The notes beneath the pieces were generated by a model. It did not search any database. It was not told the DNA's origin and saw only the letters and a program-made list of their open reading frames with translations. A DNA stretch of 64,000 bases from Calditrichota bacterium (GTDB lineage Bacteria; Calditrichota; Calditrichia; Calditrichales; J004). Position 1 is the first letter of the stretch; each line of letters opens with the position of its first letter. Made by a program: the position numbers and the translations under genes. Below are positions 36,268-45,265 of the stretch, piece after piece. Location of the stretch: the NCBI GenBank assembly GCA_013112635.1, contig JABFGF010000003.1:62001-126000 (forward strand), read 5' to 3'.

Positions 36268-36679
36268 AAGGGACCTCAATTTATTGGAAGATTTATAATT
36301 GAATATTGAAAATTACAAGCGTTTTCATTTATGATTTTCATTTTTTTAAACAGGGCAATATCAAAAAACAAACTATATTTTTTCAGAAAAACATTCCTGG
36401 TTGAGAGTTCGGCTTAATCTACGAAATTTTTCCTGATTTAATAGTAAAAAGCGTAACATGATTTTAGAAAATGCCATAATATTTTCGGCAAATTGTTTGA
36501 CATGCATAGTATTTTTTTAAAAATATATGACTCACTAATAAATTCAAAATAAAAAATTTATAGAACTGGAATTTTTGATTAGCAAAGACAATCCTGAAAA
36601 CAGTTGTCTAACGATAAGAATATTGGATTTTCCAAAACGGATTCTTATATTAGTAGAAAACAATTTAGTTAGGTAGATC
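36268..36679. other. 412-base divergent intergenic region
   Basis: An AT-rich gap between the thiolase operon (minus) and the T9SS cargo gene (plus). It should hold both promoters. I see no coding potential or known RNA. The only clear structure is the nested hairpin at 36614-36648. Confidence 0.5.
36614..36648 (+). promoter_or_regulatory. Nested hairpin in the leader of the T9SS cargo gene
   Basis: Outer arms ATAAGAAT and ATTCTTAT enclose a perfect inner hairpin TTGGA-TTT-TCCAA. It lies 31 bases before the ATG at 36680, so it is probably in the 5' leader or at the promoter. Role unknown. Confidence 0.4.
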
Positions 36680-39631
36680 ATGAAAAAATATATTTTTTCA
36701 CTATTATTGATACTAACTCTTCTCTCGGCAGATGAAGGACTAATAAATTCTTCTGGAGATAAAGCAGTGGCAAATGGAAATAAAGTTACTGTAGAGGTTT
36801 CAAATCTCGGTTCATTTTCGTCTCCGGGAAATAGGGTCACTGATTTTGTATGGAATGGTTTGGGCTATGCATATGAGTTTGGCATGTTTGTCGGTGCAGA
36901 GGTGCCTGTTCCTGAGGGCAGCCATCCGGATGCTAAATTTATTGACGGGGAATGGAGGGCACACATAATTTCAGATGGATTAAAATCCTCTGGGGAAATT
37001 TCAGGTGATTTAACCATGCGCTGGGGTTGGCAACCTATTGTTGAATCATCAATCAGTGGGTTGGAATATCTTGATAAAGCCTCTCAATTTTTGGCAAGTA
37101 GTAATGATCGTGATTATAATGGAGATGGCAAACCTGATAGTTGGCCTGCTTCCTGGGATAATGTCTGGCCGGGCAAATGGCGTGAGGGTGAAATTTTGGG
37201 TGACCAGGAAATAATTTACGGCATGGATGACAGGGACAACCTTGAGTTTGAATATTATCCTTTCCCTGAGGATTCTTCTCGAAAAGGATTGGGTATCGAG
37301 GTAGAAACACGCGTAGTACAATATGCATCAAGTTTATATGAAGATGTACTATTTGCCGTTTATGAAATCAGCAATGTAAGTGAAAAAGATTTGAATAAGG
37401 TCTTGATTGGATTTTGGGGCGATCCACATATTGGTGGCCCTGATGACTGGCGCGATGATTGGGCAGAGTATGATAAATCAACAGGTTTGGCGATGGCATG
37501 GGATGAAGATGGATTTTCATTAAATGACGCAAATATTACACCGGGGTATTTTGGCCTTTCATTTATGCAAACACCTGGTAATGCATCTGATGGAATTGAT
37601 AATGATGGTGATGGGTTAATTGACGAAAGCCAAACCAATGGAATTGATGATGATGCTGATTGGAACAGCAATTTAGATGATTTGGGTGGAGATGGTTTGC
37701 CGGGAACAGGTGATGCCGGAGAAGGCGATGGTATCCCTTCTTTAGGCGAACCAAATTTTGAGTTATTGGATGTTGATGAAGTTGATATGATTGGCACAAC
37801 TTCCTTTGCCCAACCTGGCTTTTCCGGGCTAAGTATAAGTGATGATGAGAAAATGTGGACAGAGTACCTTATCCCCAATAACTATGATACTACGGAAAGC
37901 GCAGGAGATTATATTTTTTTACCTGCAAGTGGATATTTTAACCTACCGGCACGGAGTACCATTCATGTAGGTGTTTCATTCATATTAGGTGAGGATAGGG
38001 AAGACCTTATTTTAAATCATCGTTATGCTCAAAAATTATATAATAGCCGTTTGGGCGGATTAACATCGAATGTGAGTTCTGTTTTAACTACTGTTGATAG
38101 TGGCACTGTTTTTGAGAGTGAAATTCCTTTAACCTGGGAAACAGAAAATCTGCCGGATGATACGGAGATACAATTTTTGGCAAAAACAACAAATGATATC
38201 TGGTATTCTATTGGAAGAGATACGTCTAACACCGGTTCAATTATTCTCGATGTTTCTACATTAGAAAGCTCAGCTTTTTATACAATGCAAAATATTGCTA
38301 TTTCTTCTTCAGCGTTTGGAAAGAAAAACTCACCTTTATTTACAATTGACAATTCCGGCGAAGAAAATATTGCCCCGGAAATTGTACCCACACTCCAAGA
38401 TGGAACCACCATATCGGGCGACTTTTTATTAACTTGGCTTGCCGCTGATGTAGATGGAGATATGTTTGATATTCAAATATCAGTTAATTCTGATCTCGCC
38501 AATGAAACGTTTAATGCAAGCGGAAATACCTTCATTTTGCCAACTCAGAATTTTCCAAATAATTATTATACAATTTCTTTCAAAATATCTGACCATAGCG
38601 ATGAAAGGATGGAAACACGTAAGGTCTTTATTAAAAATGACAATGTAAGTTTAGATTCGACTTTGATTAACCATATAAGCGGAGCAGCAACCGGAAGTGT
38701 GTTTGCATCTGTCTTGGATGAATCAGAACTTACCGGGCATATTTATAAAATTATATTAAATGACCAAAACCCTAAAGAAATAAAATACTCTGTTATCGAT
38801 TCTACTAACGGAGATACATTGGTTTCAGGTAACGATATTGAGATTTTACCAAGCTATGGATTTCTTTTCGATGGGATCAGTCTTTCTTTTAAAAATGATG
38901 ATTTTGCTATAAATGAAAATAAAACCGGTTGGAAAGAGGGATCTCAATCAGATGTTCAAGTTTCTGTCTTGCGAGAGTATAACTATCCTGAAGTTCAGGT
39001 AGATTACGATATTTTGTTTTTTGACCATATAGTAGACACAGGTATTTTAGGAAATACGGTTCCATTTGAAATTTGGAATACAACTCAAAATCAAAAATCA
39101 AAATTTGTGGTTACAGACGTAAATTCAAATGGCACATGGGATTTGGGTGAAACCGTTTTAATATTAGAAAATGGAGAAACACCAAATCATATAAATTGGC
39201 AAATTATTTTTACAGATGATAGCACTGGAATAGCACCACAAAGCGGGGATATTTTTCAGTTAATTACTACAAAGTCTTTTTCAAATTCGGATGTTTATAT
39301 TTTAAACACAACAACTTTGGGTCTCAAAAAAGATCAAGGCAAAATTGCCAAAGGTTTTGAGCTATTTCAGAACTACCCAAACCCATTTAATGGCAAGACT
39401 ACCATTTCATTCCAACTAAAGAAAACTGATCGAGTTAAGCTTGAAATTTTTAACATACTTGGGCAGCGGGTTTTTAGTAAAGAATTAGGAAAGTTCAATC
39501 CGGGAAAACACCTTTTTGTTTGGGATGCAACCAATAATCAAAACCAGGTATTGTCATCAGGTGTATATTTATATCGAATTAAAACCGGGAAACGTTTTAG
39601 CAAGGTTAACAAGCTGGTTCTAATGAAGTAG
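36680..39631 (+). CDS. T9SS-secreted cell-surface protein with calcium-binding repeats
   Basis: A 983-aa secreted protein. A signal peptide (MKKYIFSLLLILTLLSAD) is followed by a large beta-rich region containing Asp-rich loops of the thrombospondin-3/EF-hand type (YNGDGKPDSW, DNDGDGLIDESQ, GIDDDADWN), which probably bind calcium. Fibronectin-like segments follow at about 450-650. The last 85 residues are a type IX sorting domain: FQNYPNPFNGKTTISF, LEIFNILGQRV, SSGVYLYRIKTG, KLVLMK. It should be exported across the outer membrane and anchored or released. No catalytic motif is recognised. It stands alone between a long intergenic region and a convergent thioesterase gene. Confidence 0.85.
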   Translation: MKKYIFSLLLILTLLSADEGLINSSGDKAVANGNKVTVEVSNLGSFSSPGNRVTDFVWNGLGYAYEFGMFVGAEVPVPEGSHPDAKFIDGEWRAHIISDGLKSSGEISGDLTMRWGWQPIVESSISGLEYLDKASQFLASSNDRDYNGDGKPDSWPASWDNVWPGKWREGEILGDQEIIYGMDDRDNLEFEYYPFPEDSSRKGLGIEVETRVVQYASSLYEDVLFAVYEISNVSEKDLNKVLIGFWGDPHIGGPDDWRDDWAEYDKSTGLAMAWDEDGFSLNDANITPGYFGLSFMQTPGNASDGIDNDGDGLIDESQTNGIDDDADWNSNLDDLGGDGLPGTGDAGEGDGIPSLGEPNFELLDVDEVDMIGTTSFAQPGFSGLSISDDEKMWTEYLIPNNYDTTESAGDYIFLPASGYFNLPARSTIHVGVSFILGEDREDLILNHRYAQKLYNSRLGGLTSNVSSVLTTVDSGTVFESEIPLTWETENLPDDTEIQFLAKTTNDIWYSIGRDTSNTGSIILDVSTLESSAFYTMQNIAISSSAFGKKNSPLFTIDNSGEENIAPEIVPTLQDGTTISGDFLLTWLAADVDGDMFDIQISVNSDLANETFNASGNTFILPTQNFPNNYYTISFKISDHSDERMETRKVFIKNDNVSLDSTLINHISGAATGSVFASVLDESELTGHIYKIILNDQNPKEIKYSVIDSTNGDTLVSGNDIEILPSYGFLFDGISLSFKNDDFAINENKTGWKEGSQSDVQVSVLREYNYPEVQVDYDILFFDHIVDTGILGNTVPFEIWNTTQNQKSKFVVTDVNSNGTWDLGETVLILENGETPNHINWQIIFTDDSTGIAPQSGDIFQLITTKSFSNSDVYILNTTTLGLKKDQGKIAKGFELFQNYPNPFNGKTTISFQLKKTDRVKLEIFNILGQRVFSKELGKFNPGKHLFVWDATNNQNQVLSSGVYLYRIKTGKRFSKVNKLVLMK

Positions 39632-39651
39632 TTTTTCAATATTTTAAATGA

Positions 39652-40200
39652 TTAATCTGTAAGAGATTTACTCTGGTATTTCGAAACCTTTTTGGCATCC
39701 AAAAGCGCTTTCCAGGCGGTAACAGTTTTTGGTTCTTCTGGCGTTGAAATGGTTTCATCAACCAGGTCTACAATTTTTTGGAAGGGAATTTTTTCACGGC
39801 CTTTTACAAACAAGCCACGAACCATGGCAACCGCATGTAACTTTTCACCCGATTTAAACTCTTGCCGAATATACCAATATTTTTCATCCCAAAAAATCAT
39901 ACGCGAATGAAGATGAAATCTTTGGAACGGTTTTATTTCTTTAAAATATGAGATTTCCACTGATGTTGCTATTGGCAGGAATTTGTTTTGATGGATTTTT
40001 TTTATTAATCCAGCCTGCCCAATTAAGTGTGAGCGGCCCAGATCCATAAAGGAAAGATAGCGTGCATTGGTGACATGCATATTATAATCACAGTCCAATG
40101 GCCAGGCGCGGAATTGCATAACCGATTCATCTAAAGGATGTTTTTTCTTAATAAAGAAAAGAGATAACACTAATTTTAAAAAACGAAAATATAGATTCAT
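39652..40200 (-). CDS. Hotdog-fold acyl-CoA thioesterase-like protein (THEM6-like)
   Basis: A 182-aa protein with an N-terminal hydrophobic stretch (FRFLKLVLSLFFI) that may anchor it in the membrane. The hotdog signature is DCDYNMHVTNARYLSFMDLGR, followed by the ISYFKEIKPFQRFHLHSRM strand and KYWYIRQEF. This pattern matches the 4-HBA-thioesterase/THEM6 group, where the acidic residue near the long helix is catalytic. Only 20 bases separate it from the convergent T9SS cargo gene. There is no clear Shine-Dalgarno sequence. The substrate is likely an acyl-CoA. Confidence 0.8.
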   Translation of the reverse strand: MNLYFRFLKLVLSLFFIKKKHPLDESVMQFRAWPLDCDYNMHVTNARYLSFMDLGRSHLIGQAGLIKKIHQNKFLPIATSVEISYFKEIKPFQRFHLHSRMIFWDEKYWYIRQEFKSGEKLHAVAMVRGLFVKGREKIPFQKIVDLVDETISTPEEPKTVTAWKALLDAKKVSKYQSKSLTD

Positions 40201-40305
40201 GGTAACTATTTGAACTAAAGGTTTATTGGATTATTGGAATGATGGAATAACTTTTGGTTACAAATTTTCATTAGCCCATTGTTTCAGTATTCCCATTTAT
40301 CTGTT

Positions 40306-40974
40306 TCATTTTATTTTACCCCAGATAAGCAAATGGCGGTCGCTGGCAATTTCCACATTTAAATAATCCAGCTTCTCTTGTTTTAGCTGTTCGCGGATTT
40401 CGTCTGGCTCAAAGGCTGCCAACAATGAGTTGTAAAAATCCATCCTTAAAACAGTAGGCTCTGTTGCCGAATATTGGTTTACAATGTTTTTTGCGGCTTC
40501 TTTGCTTTCCGGTCGTCTTAAATCCATTATCAGGATTGATGTATCCTTTTGTGAGTACTCTTTTACTGCCTGCCAAAAATATTGCGGTTCATGCAAATGG
40601 TGCAGTAGGCTGTTGCTGATAAGAGTATCATATTTTGCGACAGGTAATTTTACACCAGGAATAAATCCTTTAATAAATTTTATTCGCTGATTTAATTTTT
40701 CATCATTTTCAATGATTTTTTTGCCATGGGTCATCATTTCTTCTGCGCCATCAACCCCATGAATTATCATGTTTGGGAATGATTTTGCAAATCGCAACAT
40801 AATGTCACCAGGACCACAGCCGAGGTCCAATGTGTTTCCATCTCCGCTGAAATCTGGGAATTTGTTATTAAAAAGTTCTAAAAAAAGGCTGTTTGAGTTT
40901 TCAAAATCTGCAGATGCATAGGCCTCAGCCTGTTCCGCGTTGTCCATTAATTCAGGTTCAGCGAATCTTTTCAT
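40306..40974 (-). CDS. Class I SAM-dependent methyltransferase
   Basis: A 222-aa Rossmann-type methyltransferase. Motif I is LDLGCGPGDIMLRFA, followed by the acidic residue of motif II (IHGVDGAEEM) and the motif IV region LISNSLLHHLHEP, a form common in UbiE-like or small-molecule methyltransferases. AAGGA precedes the ATG at 40974. It is divergent from the OsmC gene and has no obvious pathway neighbours. The substrate is unknown. Confidence 0.86.
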   Translation of the reverse strand: MKRFAEPELMDNAEQAEAYASADFENSNSLFLELFNNKFPDFSGDGNTLDLGCGPGDIMLRFAKSFPNMIIHGVDGAEEMMTHGKKIIENDEKLNQRIKFIKGFIPGVKLPVAKYDTLISNSLLHHLHEPQYFWQAVKEYSQKDTSILIMDLRRPESKEAAKNIVNQYSATEPTVLRMDFYNSLLAAFEPDEIREQLKQEKLDYLNVEIASDRHLLIWGKIK

Positions 40975-41139
40975 GTATTCCTTTTACATTATGAGTATTC
41001 AAGTTATCCTTTCTAAAAACATTTTCCAAAAGGAATTAGCCAACATTTAGTAAGATCATATTTTCGATGAATTAATAAGATATGTAACTTTAAAAATAAA
41101 ATACATCGAATAGATAAATTGAAATTTAAGGAGAATAAA

Positions 41140-41559
41140 ATGCCACAAGTAAAAGCTGTTCATATAAAAGGTGTAACTTTCATGGGTGTGGGTGATAGTA
41201 AAAGCTGGGTACCAATGGATGGTCCTGAAACATTTGGCGGATCTGATTCCGGTGTGCGTCCGAAAGAGTTAATTTTGCATTCATTGGCGGGCTGTACGGG
41301 AAGTGATGTTGCATCAATCTTAACAAAGATGCGCGTACCATATACAAAATTTGAAGTACATGTAAGTGCTGATATGGCGGATGAGCATCCAAAAGTTTAT
41401 ACAAAAATGGAAATTGTTTATAAGTTTTGGGGAGAGAATTTGGACACATCCAAACTTGAAAAGGCAATTGATCTTTCTGAAAACACCTATTGTGCTGTTA
41501 ATGCAATGTTAAGTAAGGCTTTACCGATTACAACAAGATACGAGGTTAATCCGGCGTAA
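41140..41559 (+). CDS. OsmC family peroxiredoxin-like protein
   Basis: A 139-aa OsmC/Ohr fold protein with both catalytic cysteines: Cys52 in HSLAGCTGSDVASIL and Cys118 in SENTYCAVNAML. Such proteins reduce organic hydroperoxides using thiols; this one is of the general OsmC/YhfA branch rather than Ohr. AAGGAGA lies 6 bases before the ATG at 41140; the in-frame TTG at 41119 is rejected. It is a single-gene unit ended by an intrinsic terminator. Confidence 0.9.
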   Translation: MPQVKAVHIKGVTFMGVGDSKSWVPMDGPETFGGSDSGVRPKELILHSLAGCTGSDVASILTKMRVPYTKFEVHVSADMADEHPKVYTKMEIVYKFWGENLDTSKLEKAIDLSENTYCAVNAMLSKALPITTRYEVNPA

Positions 41560-41578
41560 TAATCTAACATTTTTCAAT

Positions 41579-41612
41579 AAAAAAAGGTGTTCATTTTTGA
41601 ATGCCTTTTTTT
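41579..41612. terminator. Intrinsic terminator after OsmC gene
   Basis: An A run, then GGTGTTCA, a TTTT loop, TGAATGCC and a run of seven T. The stem holds with two G-T wobble pairs. It starts about 20 bases after the stop. Confidence 0.8.
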
Positions 41613-41700
41613 GTGATTAATATTTGGTTTTGTCCAATTAATATCTTTAATTTGTATAAGTTTGTTTAGATTCCGAATTAACTACTTAATTAAGGATATC

Positions 41701-44208
41701 ATGTTTAAAAAATTATTATTAACTTTTTCGTTTGCCCTATCCGGTATACTAAATGCCCAGGTTACAGGGCTTTCCGATTGGACAGTTTTTGTCGATCCGG
41801 GGCATAGTCAAACTGAGAACACGGGCATCTACAATTATTCTGAGGCGCATAAAGTTTTGAGGATTGCCTGGTATTTGCAGGAATTGCTTGAAACCAAAAC
41901 GGATATTTCCGCTGTTTATCTTTCCAGAACAAATGACGAAGAAATTGTCTCACTTTCTCAGCGTACAGCGGCAGCCAACAGTATTAACACAACCTGGTAT
42001 CATTCAATCCATTCCGATGCAAGTTCTCCTACCGCAAACAGCACATTGCTTTTACACGGTGGTTGGAGACAGAATGGTGCAACTGTTGAAAAATCGCCAA
42101 AAGGCGGAAAACGAATGAGTGATATCATGGTCGATCTTTATTCACGTGCAATGCGCATATCCACACGGGGAAATTACGCCGATCGAACATTTTACCAGGG
42201 ATTTCCGGACAATCACGCCAATCTTTATCCATACCTTCATGTTAACCGTGAATCTAACATGACCTCCGAATTATCTGAAGGCGGCCATCATACAAATCCT
42301 GCACAAAACCAGCTTAACATGAATGATGATTGGAAAAAAATTGAGGCTTACGCCATTTTTTGGACATTTTTAAAATATCATGGTTTGCCCCGGCCACAAG
42401 TTGATGTAGTTGCAGGAATCGTCAGTAATCTTGAAAACGGAAAGCCGATTAATGGTGCAACAATTTCAATAAATGATACAAGCTATATTACCGACACATA
42501 TGCTTCACTTTTTCATAAATATTCCACAGATCCGGAACAATTGGCAAATGGATTTTATTACCTTGATGGTTTTGATCAGGACTCTTTGGAGATAACGGTT
42601 TCTGCAGAAGGCTACCTTAGCCAAACACAAACTATTGCAATGGTGGATTCATTTTTTACTTTTAAAGATTTTGAAATGATATCAAATGTGCCACCTTATA
42701 TTACCGTAAATTTTCCTGCAGAGGGTGATACAAATGTTTTAGATTTTAGCGGTATTCGGATTTCATTTAGCCGGCCAATGAACAGAGACAGTGTCGAAGC
42801 TGCATTTTCTATTGAACCCGGTGTTGACGGGACCTTTAAATGGATTGAGGATGATTATACTCTTTTCTATCAAACAGAAAATATGCTTACAAACACTGAG
42901 TATGTTGTGGTTTTAGACTCATCTGCTGAGGATAAATATGGTAACACACTGGATGCAAATGGTGATGGAATTACAGGTGATGGACTTATTTTTTCGTTTA
43001 AAACCGGTAAAGATGAGAATCCTCCGGTCCTTCAATCTCAGTACCCTGGTTACAACAAGAAAGATATTGAACTATTGCCGGTTCTTAGTTATGAATACAA
43101 TGAAGTTATTGACTCTTTATCCATTTTGGATGATCCAATAACACTCACCAATGATTCAAACTCTTCAATGGTTAATGGCACGACACTTTTTTATTCAGTA
43201 AATAATAAAACGGTCTTCAATTATTTTCCATTAGAAAAGTTAGAACCACTAACACGCTATTTAATAAATATCCAATCGGGGTTTGAGGATGTTTTTGGTA
43301 ATGCGACGGCCTCGGAATTGATTTTCCCATTTACAACCGGCAACGAAGATTGGGATATTACTTCCATCGACAATTTTGATGCCGGATTTACAAGCTATTG
43401 GTGGCAACCCAGCCAAAGCGGAAGCACTACCGGTATTAAAGAGAGTACAAAGCTTTTTGTGGAAGATTCGATTTTAAACCGGTTGACCGAAAGCACTCAA
43501 ACAATGGGTATGGATTATGAATGGGACTTGGGTAGTAGCTCGTGGTTATTGCGAGAATATTTAAGTGGAGGTCCGGCAAGATCCAAAACTTTTGATAAAA
43601 GCTATAAACTTCAGGTTTATATTTTTGGAGATGGCAGTAATACAAAATTCCGTTTTGCCTTGGATGAAGGAACCTCAACATCAAACTGGACAGGGCATGA
43701 GGTTTCTGTTTGGTTTCCTATAGATTGGATTGGCTGGCGTTTGGTTGAGTGGGATTTAAGTGATCCGGATATGGTTGGGAGTTGGCTTGGCAATGGTAAA
43801 CTGGATAAATCAAAATATCGCATTGATAGTTTCCAGCTTACTTATGACAGTTCTTCAGAAAAGGGAACAGTTTATTTTGACGATCTGCGTCTTGTAAAAA
43901 CATCTCCTGTTTTAAGTCTGGAAAATAATCCAAATGAAATACCTAAAAATTATATTCTAAACCAAAACTACCCAAATCCGTTTAACCCTACTACAAAAAT
44001 AAACTATGAAATTCCAAAGGCGGGCAAGGTTTTTATAGATGTTTTTAATAGTCTGGGTCAAAGAGTTGAAGTTCTCGTTGAAAGCTATCAGCCTGCTGGA
44101 AAACATACCTTGGTATTTAATGGATCAAAATACTCAGCCGGGACATATACAATCCGCATGCGGATAAATAATAAATCTTTTGTAAAGAAAATGACACTTT
44201 TGAAATAA
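41701..44208 (+). CDS. T9SS-exported N-acetylmuramoyl-L-alanine amidase (amidase_3) with Ig-like domains
   Basis: An 835-aa secreted enzyme that cleaves the bond between muramic acid and the stem peptide. ATG 41701 begins a signal peptide (MFKKLLLTFSFALSGILNAQ); the longer frame from 41662 is rejected. The amidase_3 domain (about 25-240) shows zinc ligands in VDPGHSQ, a Glu in YNYSEAHK and the His of HSIHSDAS, with the catalytic Glu in TSELSEGGHH. Then come a carboxypeptidase-like repeat, two Big_5 Ig-like domains (ISFSRPMNRDSVEAAFSI), a carbohydrate-binding-like beta domain and the C-terminal type IX sorting domain (NYPNPFNPTTKINYEI, GTYTIRMRINNK). A second enzyme of the same layout follows one gene later. 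Confidence 0.9.
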   Translation: MFKKLLLTFSFALSGILNAQVTGLSDWTVFVDPGHSQTENTGIYNYSEAHKVLRIAWYLQELLETKTDISAVYLSRTNDEEIVSLSQRTAAANSINTTWYHSIHSDASSPTANSTLLLHGGWRQNGATVEKSPKGGKRMSDIMVDLYSRAMRISTRGNYADRTFYQGFPDNHANLYPYLHVNRESNMTSELSEGGHHTNPAQNQLNMNDDWKKIEAYAIFWTFLKYHGLPRPQVDVVAGIVSNLENGKPINGATISINDTSYITDTYASLFHKYSTDPEQLANGFYYLDGFDQDSLEITVSAEGYLSQTQTIAMVDSFFTFKDFEMISNVPPYITVNFPAEGDTNVLDFSGIRISFSRPMNRDSVEAAFSIEPGVDGTFKWIEDDYTLFYQTENMLTNTEYVVVLDSSAEDKYGNTLDANGDGITGDGLIFSFKTGKDENPPVLQSQYPGYNKKDIELLPVLSYEYNEVIDSLSILDDPITLTNDSNSSMVNGTTLFYSVNNKTVFNYFPLEKLEPLTRYLINIQSGFEDVFGNATASELIFPFTTGNEDWDITSIDNFDAGFTSYWWQPSQSGSTTGIKESTKLFVEDSILNRLTESTQTMGMDYEWDLGSSSWLLREYLSGGPARSKTFDKSYKLQVYIFGDGSNTKFRFALDEGTSTSNWTGHEVSVWFPIDWIGWRLVEWDLSDPDMVGSWLGNGKLDKSKYRIDSFQLTYDSSSEKGTVYFDDLRLVKTSPVLSLENNPNEIPKNYILNQNYPNPFNPTTKINYEIPKAGKVFIDVFNSLGQRVEVLVESYQPAGKHTLVFNGSKYSAGTYTIRMRINNKSFVKKMTLLK

Positions 44209-44219
44209 GTATTAAATGT

Positions 44220-44280
44220 CCCCAGAGCTTGTCGAAGGGACATATTGTTGGATTTAAATAACCCTTCGGCAAGCTCGGGG
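44220..44280. repeat. CCCTTCG-type palindromic repeat
   Basis: The left arm CCCCAGAGCTTGTCGAAGGG (44220-44239) is the near-complement of the right arm CCCTTCGGCAAGCTCGGGG (44262-44280), with a 22-base loop. It lies between the first amidase gene and the beta-propeller gene, and a related unit occurs inside the second amidase gene at 47959. Confidence 0.8.
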
Positions 44281-44303
44281 TTTAAATTATAGGATTTAAA
44301 AAA

Positions 44304-45209
44304 ATGAAAAAACTTTTATTAATTATTCTATTAACGTTTTCAGCGAATGCTCAAAACATTAGTGTTAAAAGTATAAATCAGTTTACTCAACTTGATCAAG
44401 GTCAGTTCTTTCATCCGCAAATTAGTCCAAAAGGTGAACTGCTTTTTACTGGGGCAGGATACACCGGTTTATATTTAATGGATCTTTCTGGTAATATTAA
44501 AACCCTGAGCGAGGAACCGGGCGCGGGTTATGAGCCAGCTTTTTCAGAGGATGGGAGTTATGTATATTTCAGGCCTTATAAATATGAAGGAATGAAAAAA
44601 GTATCTTCACTTATCAAAAAAGATATCACGCAGAATAGTGAAAAAGTTTTAATAAAAGATGAACGAGATTTCACATCTGCCAAAAGGCTTCCCGGCGGGT
44701 CGGTTGCAGTTAGCAGGAACGCAGCTTTTTTTGTAGCTGATGAAGCTCAAAATGTATCAAAATCAATTGGCAATGAGACGGCTGCTTTTATTGAAAAAGG
44801 GAAGATTGCTTTATATAAAAATGGTGAAAAGACAATTTTAACGCCAAATGGCGATGGATTTTATTTATGGCCTTCCATTTCACCGGATGGTACAAAGCTT
44901 CTTTTTACAAAAGCGGGCAAGGGTACATTTATCTCAACTTTGGATGGAGAGATATTGGTTGAACTTGGTTATGCCAATGCTCCACGTTGGTCTCCGGATG
45001 GCCAATGGGTTGTATTTATGCGCGATTTGGATGATGGTCATCAGATAATCGAATCTGATATTTTTGTTATTTCTGCCGATGGAAAAAATACAATTGCTAT
45101 CACTGAAACAGAAGATATTAAAGAAGTATATCCGTTTTGGGGGCCTGAAAATGAAATTGTTTTTGGATCTGAAAAGGGAATCATTTTTAAAGCAATTCTG
45201 GAAAAATAA
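44304..45209 (+). CDS. Exported TolB-like (PD40) beta-propeller protein
   Basis: A 301-aa exported protein (signal MKKLLLIILLTFSANAQ). PD40/TolB-type blades are visible: HPQISPKGELLFTG, EPAFSEDGSYVYF, WPSISPDGTKLLFT, APRWSPDGQWVVFMRD and YPFWGPENEIVFG. Such propellers bind proteins or ligands and carry no catalytic residues here. It stands between two T9SS-exported amidases and ends without a sorting domain, so it is probably periplasmic or released. Function unknown. Confidence 0.8.
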   Translation: MKKLLLIILLTFSANAQNISVKSINQFTQLDQGQFFHPQISPKGELLFTGAGYTGLYLMDLSGNIKTLSEEPGAGYEPAFSEDGSYVYFRPYKYEGMKKVSSLIKKDITQNSEKVLIKDERDFTSAKRLPGGSVAVSRNAAFFVADEAQNVSKSIGNETAAFIEKGKIALYKNGEKTILTPNGDGFYLWPSISPDGTKLLFTKAGKGTFISTLDGEILVELGYANAPRWSPDGQWVVFMRDLDDGHQIIESDIFVISADGKNTIAITETEDIKEVYPFWGPENEIVFGSEKGIIFKAILEK

Positions 45210-45265
45210 GTTAGCTTTTTTTTGAGTTCACAGTGGAATAATTATACTTGTTGGTATGGATGCAC

